Shown piece after piece: positions 1 to 5,011 of a stretch of DNA of 12,265 bases (position 1 is the stretch's first letter; each line of letters starts with the position of its first letter). This DNA comes from Thermoflexales bacterium (GTDB taxonomy: Bacteria > Chloroflexota > Anaerolineae > S140-20). Made by a program: the position numbers and the translations under genes. The stretch is taken from positions 1-12,265 of the forward strand of contig WFUY01000326.1 of the NCBI GenBank assembly GCA_015484715.1, read 5' to 3'. Under the pieces are notes generated by a model that was not told where the DNA came from, made no database searches, and was given only the letters and a program-made list of their open reading frames with translations.

Positions 1-95
1 GTCCGTAGCAGGCCGTCTACGAATTTCTCACGAATGCACGAATGGGACGGTCCTTAATTCGTGTATTCGTGCCCCATTCGTGGACGGCTAGTCTC
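1..95. repeat. Long palindromic repeat element, copy 1
   Basis: First of two direct copies of an element about 95 bp long. It is a large imperfect dyad. The outer arms are 12-24 (GCCGTCTACGAAT) and 76-88 (ATTCGTGGACGGC), which pair fully if T18-G82 counts as a wobble. The inner arms are 29-42 (CACGAATGCACGAA) and 58-71 (TTCGTGTATTCGTG), which pair over 14 bp with one wobble. The apical loop is 43-57. The word ACGAAT and its complement recur through both arms. The element lies downstream of the minus-strand TPR gene and has no coding potential that I can see. It looks like a REP or MITE-type intergenic repeat. It begins at base 1, so its true left edge may lie outside the window. Confidence 0.8.
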
Positions 96-149
96 CCTAT
101 CTCCAACGGTCACAAACCCGGTGATTACCCACAAGTGAGCGAGAGAGGG

Positions 150-244
150 GTCCGTAGCAGGCCGTCCACGAATTTCTCACGAATGCACGAATGGGACGGT
201 CCTTAGTTCGTGTACTCGTGCCTCCTCCGTGGACGGCCAATCTC
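150..244. repeat. Long palindromic repeat element, copy 2
   Basis: Second direct copy, offset 149 bp from copy 1, with only scattered substitutions across 95 bp. The outer arms 160-170 (GGCCGTCCACG) and 228-238 (CGTGGACGGCC) pair perfectly over 11 bp. The inner arms 178-191 and 207-220 pair less well than in copy 1, with an A-C mismatch at 183/215. The T18-G82 wobble of copy 1 is a C-G pair here. Between the copies (96-149) and after copy 2 (245-277) there is unique sequence. It carries the inverted decamers GGTGATTACC (120-129) and GGTAATCACC (262-271). No gene is visible in 1-277. Confidence 0.8.
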
Positions 245-277
245 CTCATCCCCAAGACATAGGTAATCACCAATGCC

Positions 278-1132
278 TCAAGGTTCCGAGGGCTCTGTAT
301 CCGTACCGTATGACCCCGTGAGCGAGTCCAGGAGAGCCTGGGCCTGATGCCGGCCCTCTTGATCCTCGGCCAACTGCAAGTAGAAGGTTAGGTCGGCGAC
401 GGCCTTGTCCATCTCGTCGAGTTGGATGTAAGCCACCGCCCGATTAAAGTAAGGGGCAGCCGTGTTGGGCGCGATCTCGATGCAGGTGCTGAAGTCTTCC
501 ACGGCCAGTTCCGGCTTCTCCTGCTGCATGTAGAGCACACCCCGGTTGAAGTAGGCGGCGATCAGCTCTGGGTCCAACTCGATGGCTTTGTTGAAATCGG
601 CCAGCGCCAGGTCCTCCATCCCCAGACGCATGTACGCCTGACCTCGGTTGACGTAGGTGGGCGCGTGCTTGGGATCCAATTGGAGCGCCTTGCGGAAATC
701 CTCGACAGCCGTCGCCGGACGTCCCATCGTCAGGTAGGTCGTCCCTCGGGCTGCATAGGCCTCCGGCATATGCTCGTCAATAGTGATGGCCTGGTCGAAG
801 TCGGCGACGGCCTCATCGTACTCGCCCAGCTCTGCCCGGATTAGACCCCGGTAGTAGTAGGCATCGGCCGCGCCGTCGGGATCGGCCGCGATGGCGACGT
901 CCAGCGCCTGCAGGGCACCATCCACATCCCCTTCCCGAGCCCGCATCAGGGCCAGGTTTAGGAAGTCCTCCGAGGGGCTGGCCTGCTGCTCCGTCGCCGG
1001 CGGGGCAGATGTGCTAGCAAAGAAAGTCTGGTAGCCCAGCCAGGTTCCCCCCACGATGATCAGCACTCCCAGGGCGACCAAAAGCCAGGGCCCCTTCCGA
1101 AAGGAACGATGGGTAAGCGCCATCTTTTGCAT
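278..1132 (-). CDS. Membrane-anchored tetratricopeptide repeat protein
   Basis: A 284-residue protein with a short basic N-terminus, one hydrophobic segment at about residues 14-33, a Pro/Thr/Ser-rich linker (about 40-54) and then six consecutive 34-residue TPR units (about 55-88, 89-122, 123-156, 157-190, 191-224, 225-258). The units show the usual pattern of Tyr-x-x-Arg-Gly, Ala-x-x-Asp-Phe and Leu-Asp-Pro. The tail is acidic and Ser/Thr/Pro-rich. TPR arrays are protein-binding scaffolds; with the N-terminal anchor the array is probably outside the membrane, though topology is not proven. The ATG at 1132 is preferred because AGGGAG (1138-1143) sits 5 nt upstream. A GTG at 1138 would add two residues but overlaps that site. 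The gene lies 127 bp downstream of the multiheme cytochrome on the same strand, which suggests a linked role. No enzyme motif is present and the partner is unknown. Confidence 0.9.
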   Translation of the reverse strand: MQKMALTHRSFRKGPWLLVALGVLIIVGGTWLGYQTFFASTSAPPATEQQASPSEDFLNLALMRAREGDVDGALQALDVAIAADPDGAADAYYYRGLIRAELGEYDEAVADFDQAITIDEHMPEAYAARGTTYLTMGRPATAVEDFRKALQLDPKHAPTYVNRGQAYMRLGMEDLALADFNKAIELDPELIAAYFNRGVLYMQQEKPELAVEDFSTCIEIAPNTAAPYFNRAVAYIQLDEMDKAVADLTFYLQLAEDQEGRHQAQALLDSLTGSYGTDTEPSEP

Positions 1133-1151
1133 CGTCACTCCCTGTTCTCCA

Positions 1152-1238
1152 CCGACCGAGGAGTTCGGTCGGATAGCCCTACCAGGGGGAAGGCAAAGTC
1201 ACCGGCGGACAGGCCGTCCGCTCCACCTGCCCGCCGGT
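1152..1238 (-). other. Two hairpins between cytochrome and TPR genes
   Basis: The 127-bp gap contains two strong inverted repeats. One is CCGACCGA (1152-1159) with TCGGTCGG (1165-1172), a perfect 8-bp stem with a 5-nt loop. The other is ACCGGCGG (1201-1208) with CCGCCGGT (1231-1238). An alternative inner stem for the second is GCGGAC (1205-1210) with GTCCGC (1216-1221). Neither is followed by a T-run on the minus strand, so they are not typical intrinsic terminators. They could be attenuating or RNA-stabilising structures between co-transcribed genes, or marks of a Rho-type end. I see no convincing promoter for the TPR gene here. Confidence 0.4.
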
Positions 1239-1259
1239 TTGGGTTCAGGGTCGGTCCCT

Positions 1260-3857
1260 TTACTTCTTGCGTGTCGCGAGGACGACGCCACCGCCGATGA
1301 GCAGCCCAACGATCAGGGCGATGATCAGGTAGAGGGGGCTGGGCCCGGCAGCCGGTGCGGCCTCAGGGGTCGGGGCCGGCTTGGCCGCCTCTTCTTTGGC
1401 CTTGGCCAGCTCCGACTCCAGGTTCTGGACCTGCTTCTTGGCGGCCTCGGCCTGAGCCTTCGCCTCCTCGATCTGGGACTGCATCGCCTGGATCTTCGAC
1501 TGGGCTTCCTCGACCTGGGCGATGGCGGCCTTGCCTTCGACGGCATCGCGCACGAGCTGGTTCATCATCTGGATGTGCTCGTCATTGGAGATGATCCGAC
1601 CGTAGGTGGCGATCACCTGATCGGTCCAGAAGGCGGTATCGGCCATGTTCTGATGGCAGCCCATGCAGACGCCGACGCGCTCCATCCGGGTGCGCTGGTC
1701 CTCGGTGAGCGGGCCCGAACCCGGCCAGTGGGAGCCGACGGTCATCAACTGCTCCCCCGTCTCCGGGTCCACGATCCGGCTCCAATCCATCGGCAGGTCG
1801 GGGATGGCCTGCATCTGCACCGAGTACCGGCTGGGGAGCACCTCGCCATCGGGACCCCGCAGGTCCACCACCTGATCGTCGGTGTAGCCCAGGAGGAAGA
1901 CGCCGTTCTGGATGCCGTAGCCCAGCGCCTTGGGATTGCTGTGGCAGGACTCGCAGGTGCGGGCCTTGCGGCCGGCGGTGTGGGGTTGCACCGGAGCCAT
2001 GTCCAGCCCCCGCTGGCCCTCCGGCCCGGCCCCCTCGGTGTTAGGCGGCGTGCGGCCGATGACATTGTGGACCAGCGACTCCCCTTCAGGGCCGATGACG
2101 GTGTAGACCACCTGACAGCCGGGGATCAGTGGCGTGACCCGTCCCTCGCCGTTGATACCTAGGATGGGCTCCTCCCAGCGCAGGTAGCTACGGCCTTCTT
2201 TGACTTTCCCCGGCGTGGTTAAGGTGGTGTCCACGGTGCCGTCGGGGCGGTTAACATAGCTGTTGCCGATGGCCACCCAGTCGGTGCCCTCCTTCCCCTC
2301 GGAGTAGTCTACGACGACGTGGCAGCCGTAGCACTGAGGTGCCCAGTCAGCGTGGCAGGCGTAACATTCCATCTTTTCCATATGACCTGCCACCTTGTCC
2401 ATCGCCACCTCGGCGTCGGGTGACTTCCAGGCCCCCGCTTCCTTGATGCCCTTGAGGGTGGGGACGATGAACTCCTTGCCGGTGGCCGAGTGGACGATCA
2501 CCTGGTCACCCCGCCGGACGACGTTCCCAAAGGGATTACCCCGGGCGGTCAGCAGGTAGCCGTCCTCAGGATCGTAGACGGTGCCGTCCAACAGGTTGGC
2601 CGGCAGTGTGCTCACCGTGCCCCGTGGCTCCCCAGCCATACCCTCTAGGAAGTTCTCCTCACCATAGCCCAGGGGAAGCTCCCACGGGTACTTGTCTGGG
2701 GTGCCATGGCAGTCGGCACACTCGATCTCCACCTGGCCCAGGGTGGTGCCGAAGATGTTACCGTCACCATGCATCTCGATGCTGGTGTGGCAATCCTGGC
2801 AGAGCATGCCTCCCTCGGGGTTCTCAGGCCGACTCTCCCGGCTGTGGTGCAGGTCTTCTTTGATGTAAAGGTACTTCTTGGTGTGCAGCCGGGGCTGCGT
2901 ATTGCCGGCCTCGTCGAAGGGCGTGCCGTAAGGGAACTCCATGATTCCCTCGTAGCTCACGCCGATCCGCTTGCCCCGGTTGTGGCAGGAGTTGCAGGTC
3001 TCCACCGGGATGCCGTTCCTGGCCTCCTCGGTCCCCTGGATCCGGTGAACCAGCAGGTGGCCGGGCTCATCCTTGGGGATGGTGGGATCGTTGCCCTCGT
3101 AGTAGCCGTCGTTGCTGTAGGGGATGTGACAGGCCGAGCAACCCATCCCTCGGTAGTCGCCCCGCTTCATCCGACCGGGCACCCCCACGTGGCAGCGCTG
3201 GCACTGGTTACGCTGATAGGTGAAGGCGGCTAGAGAGGGGTCCTCCACGATCTCCTCCACCGTGGGGTTGGGCAGCATCTCCAGGCGGGAGGGGAACTGG
3301 TCGGGGAACTGGGCGATCATCGCTTCCATATAGGCTTTGTAGGCCTCGGTGCCGAAGATGGGCGTGGAGCCGTCCTCGTCGTCTACGGTGTAGTTGCCGT
3401 ACTTGACGGTCCTGCCTTCCCCGTACTTGCCCTGCACCCCCCAGGCCCACAGGTTGCCCTGGATCTTCCCGGCCTCGGTGTTCATCAGGGAGAGGCGTAG
3501 GGCATATCCGTAGTTGATGTGGCACTGACCACAGGTCTTGTCCACCACCCAGGGGCTGCCGGGGTCTGGGTAGAACTCCCCCTCAGGGCCGTGGGCTTCC
3601 TCGGCGGTCGTGGCCTCTGGGTTCCCGCCGTGGCAGACCGTGCACTCCCCCAGCGCCCTGATCTGCTTCATCATATTGCTGTCGGGCTCCCGGATGTCCT
3701 CAATCCCGGCGTGGCAGCCCTCGGCGGTACACCCCTCCTGCCCTCCCTGGGCTACCGGTAGGGCAGCGCTCTCGTCAGGGGCAGCGGCCCAGACAGCGCC
3801 CACCACCACCAGGATGCCGACGAGTGTGGCTGCAAGGACAACCGCATATCGCTTCAT
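1260..3857 (-). CDS. Membrane-anchored multiheme c-type cytochrome (12 heme sites)
   Basis: An 865-residue exported cytochrome, probably acting in electron transfer outside the cytoplasmic membrane. It has an N-terminal signal peptide (about residues 1-25, cleavage near AVWAAA). Eleven CXXCH heme-attachment motifs start at residues 72, 109, 219, 240, 288, 353, 380, 498, 509, 635 and 731. One CX4CH motif (CTAEGCH) starts at residue 43, a spacing known from cytochrome c3-type proteins. After the last heme site comes an Ala/Glu/Lys/Gln-rich coiled coil (about 771-826), a Pro/Ala linker, one transmembrane helix (about 841-861) and a basic RKK end. The start is the ATG at 3857, because AGGAGG (3864-3869) lies 6 nt upstream; the upstream in-frame ATG at 3875 lacks a site. 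I do not recognise a named enzyme family: long heme-free stretches (114-218, 385-497, 514-634) could hold other folds. Electron donor and acceptor are unknown. Confidence 0.9.
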   Translation of the reverse strand: MKRYAVVLAATLVGILVVVGAVWAAAPDESAALPVAQGGQEGCTAEGCHAGIEDIREPDSNMMKQIRALGECTVCHGGNPEATTAEEAHGPEGEFYPDPGSPWVVDKTCGQCHINYGYALRLSLMNTEAGKIQGNLWAWGVQGKYGEGRTVKYGNYTVDDEDGSTPIFGTEAYKAYMEAMIAQFPDQFPSRLEMLPNPTVEEIVEDPSLAAFTYQRNQCQRCHVGVPGRMKRGDYRGMGCSACHIPYSNDGYYEGNDPTIPKDEPGHLLVHRIQGTEEARNGIPVETCNSCHNRGKRIGVSYEGIMEFPYGTPFDEAGNTQPRLHTKKYLYIKEDLHHSRESRPENPEGGMLCQDCHTSIEMHGDGNIFGTTLGQVEIECADCHGTPDKYPWELPLGYGEENFLEGMAGEPRGTVSTLPANLLDGTVYDPEDGYLLTARGNPFGNVVRRGDQVIVHSATGKEFIVPTLKGIKEAGAWKSPDAEVAMDKVAGHMEKMECYACHADWAPQCYGCHVVVDYSEGKEGTDWVAIGNSYVNRPDGTVDTTLTTPGKVKEGRSYLRWEEPILGINGEGRVTPLIPGCQVVYTVIGPEGESLVHNVIGRTPPNTEGAGPEGQRGLDMAPVQPHTAGRKARTCESCHSNPKALGYGIQNGVFLLGYTDDQVVDLRGPDGEVLPSRYSVQMQAIPDLPMDWSRIVDPETGEQLMTVGSHWPGSGPLTEDQRTRMERVGVCMGCHQNMADTAFWTDQVIATYGRIISNDEHIQMMNQLVRDAVEGKAAIAQVEEAQSKIQAMQSQIEEAKAQAEAAKKQVQNLESELAKAKEEAAKPAPTPEAAPAAGPSPLYLIIALIVGLLIGGGVVLATRKK

Positions 3858-3863
3858 GCCACT

Positions 3864-3869
3864 CCTCCT
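3864..3869 (-). promoter_or_regulatory. Ribosome binding site deciding the cytochrome start
   Basis: AGGAGG on the minus strand with a 6-nt gap to the ATG at 3857. It lies inside the six-codon extension that would result from the ATG at 3875, so the shorter reading, which starts straight into a signal peptide (MKRYAVVLAATL), is the better one. Confidence 0.75.
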
Positions 3870-4020
3870 GCTCATCTAGGTAGCTGCGTTGGGAACGTGT
3901 CGTTGTCCAAGGACAGCCGTACCTCAACAAAAGGAACCTAGGGAAATAGCGGTCCTCTTCTCCCGGATACACCCCTCCTTTCTAGCGGACGTAAAGTTCG
4001 TGGCGACCAACCCAACACCC

Positions 4021-4026
4021 ATTATA
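4021..4026 (-). promoter_or_regulatory. Candidate -10 box of the cytochrome gene
   Basis: A perfect TATAAT on the minus strand, 164 bp before the cytochrome start. The hexamer 17 bp upstream (4044-4049, GTCCAT) is a poor -35 match, and 16- or 18-bp spacers give nothing better. This is the pattern of an activator-dependent promoter. The implied leader of about 157 nt has no clear riboswitch that I can name. Confidence 0.5.
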
Positions 4027-4056
4027 CTAAGAGATTGAGCAGGATGGACCACCCCT

Positions 4057-4087
4057 GGGGATGATTCCTGGTCATCCCCGAGGATGA
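4057..4087. promoter_or_regulatory. Palindromic candidate operator upstream of the cytochrome
   Basis: GGGGATGA (4057-4064) and TCATCCCC (4072-4079) are perfect 8-bp inverted arms with a 7-nt spacer. A further near-direct copy, GAGGATGA, follows at 4080-4087. The dyad centre is about 54 bp upstream of the expected transcription start, a usual place for an activator. The rest of the 3876-4158 gap shows no gene and no clear terminator for the gene ending at 4159. Confidence 0.45.
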
Positions 4088-4158
4088 TTTTCCAGCAGCA
4101 GGGTAGCAACGTAGTGGACGGCGGCCTCGCAGCCTAGCGGATGGGGGCATAACGGGGA

Positions 4159-4986
4159 CTACGGACTGGGGAGTACAATGCGACGGGCGGACCAGAGGAG
4201 CCCCCCACCCCCGATCAGGCCCAACAGCCCCAGAAGCAGGAGCGCTGGGGAGAGCCCACCACCGGTCTCCGGCAGGCCAGGAACGGTCACGACCACCGTC
4301 GTCCGCGTCGTGGTGGGTGGGCCACCGGGATAGCCCACCTGAGCTACATTTTCGATCTCTGTGCCCGGCGGAACGTCGGAACGCACCCGGGCGACGATGG
4401 TCACCCGGACCATCTGGCCAGGCTCCACGGCGCCCACCTGAACCTCGATGGCGCTGCCGCTGATAACCACGGTCCCCTGAGTCGCCACCACCTCCACCAG
4501 CTCCAGCTCCGGGGGCAGCACGTCTTGGATGACGACGTCGCGAGCCACCTCACCGCCCACGTTCTGGAGGATCAGGGTGTAGCGAACAAGCCCGCCGGGC
4601 ATCACCAGACGGTCCTCCGTCTCCTTGTCCAGGGTAAGCTGAGGAGGGGAAACAGGGGGAGCCGAGACGGGTGTGGGAGTCGGAGAGGGCGTCGTGATCT
4701 CTGTCGGCGGGCGGGTGGAGGTCGCCGTCGGCGTCGGCGTGGTTGTCCCCGGCGTCGGTGTGACCGTGGTGGTTAGGGTAGCCGTTTCCAACGTCGGTGT
4801 GGCCGTGGTGGTCGGCGTCGCCGTCACCAACGTTGCCGTTGGAGAGGGCGTGGGTGTGAGACCCAGGGCCGCCACGGCCGACAGGCCACTGCTTCCCATC
4901 GCACCGATCAGGACAAGTCCTGCGACCACAATCCCCCAGGACGACCTCCCACGCACCTTTCCCTTCCATGCCTTATTGCTTCTCAT
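4159..4986 (-). CDS. LPXTG-anchored DUF11 cell-surface protein
   Basis: A 275-residue exported protein. It has a basic N-terminus and hydrophobic signal segment (about residues 17-41), then a Thr/Pro-rich low-complexity region (about 44-115) typical of wall-spanning, possibly glycosylated stalks. One DUF11-type beta-sandwich follows (about 118-232; VRYTLILQNVGG, IQDVLPPELE, NVAQV). The C-terminal sorting signal is LPETG at 238-242, a hydrophobic stretch at about 246-265, and SARR in a short tail. Known biology of such signals: a sortase cleaves between Thr and Gly and links the protein to the wall. No sortase is in the window. The ATG at 4986 is chosen because AGGGAG (4991-4996) lies 4 nt upstream; longer in-frame readings run back into the preceding gene. 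It follows the giant DUF11 gene by 25 bp on the same strand, so the two are almost surely co-transcribed. Confidence 0.88.
   Translation of the reverse strand: MRSNKAWKGKVRGRSSWGIVVAGLVLIGAMGSSGLSAVAALGLTPTPSPTATLVTATPTTTATPTLETATLTTTVTPTPGTTTPTPTATSTRPPTEITTPSPTPTPVSAPPVSPPQLTLDKETEDRLVMPGGLVRYTLILQNVGGEVARDVVIQDVLPPELELVEVVATQGTVVISGSAIEVQVGAVEPGQMVRVTIVARVRSDVPPGTEIENVAQVGYPGGPPTTTRTTVVVTVPGLPETGGGLSPALLLLGLLGLIGGGGLLWSARRIVLPSP
4714..4830 (-). repeat. 39-bp tandem repeats coding Thr-rich stalk
   Basis: Three in-frame units of 13 codons: residues 53-65 (LVTATPTTTATPT), 66-78 (LETATLTTTVTPT) and 79-91 (PGTTTPTPTATST). The first two units (4792-4830 and 4753-4791) are close at DNA level; the third (4714-4752) is diverged. 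Such minisatellites can change length by slippage or recombination and so alter stalk length. Confidence 0.65.
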
Positions 4987-5011
4987 CGTTCTCCCTCGGC
5001 CCTCAGCACCT

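Noticed and set aside
1..244. CRISPR array
   Set aside because: Only two copies about 95 bp long with internal dyads and a single 54-bp gap; unit length and structure do not fit CRISPR repeats and no cas gene is present.
1056..2162. Long open frame on the plus strand opposite the cytochrome
   Set aside because: It is antisense to a gene with signal peptide, heme motifs and membrane anchor; its Leu/Gly/Arg-rich low-complexity reading and lack of a ribosome site mark it as a shadow of GC-rich codon bias.
3775..3972. Possible leader ORF before the cytochrome, GTG at 3972 after AAGGAGG
   Set aside because: The Shine-Dalgarno-like run is only about 1 nt from the GTG, the reading overlaps the cytochrome start in another frame and it has no recognisable content. 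A leader peptide is not excluded but is not supported.
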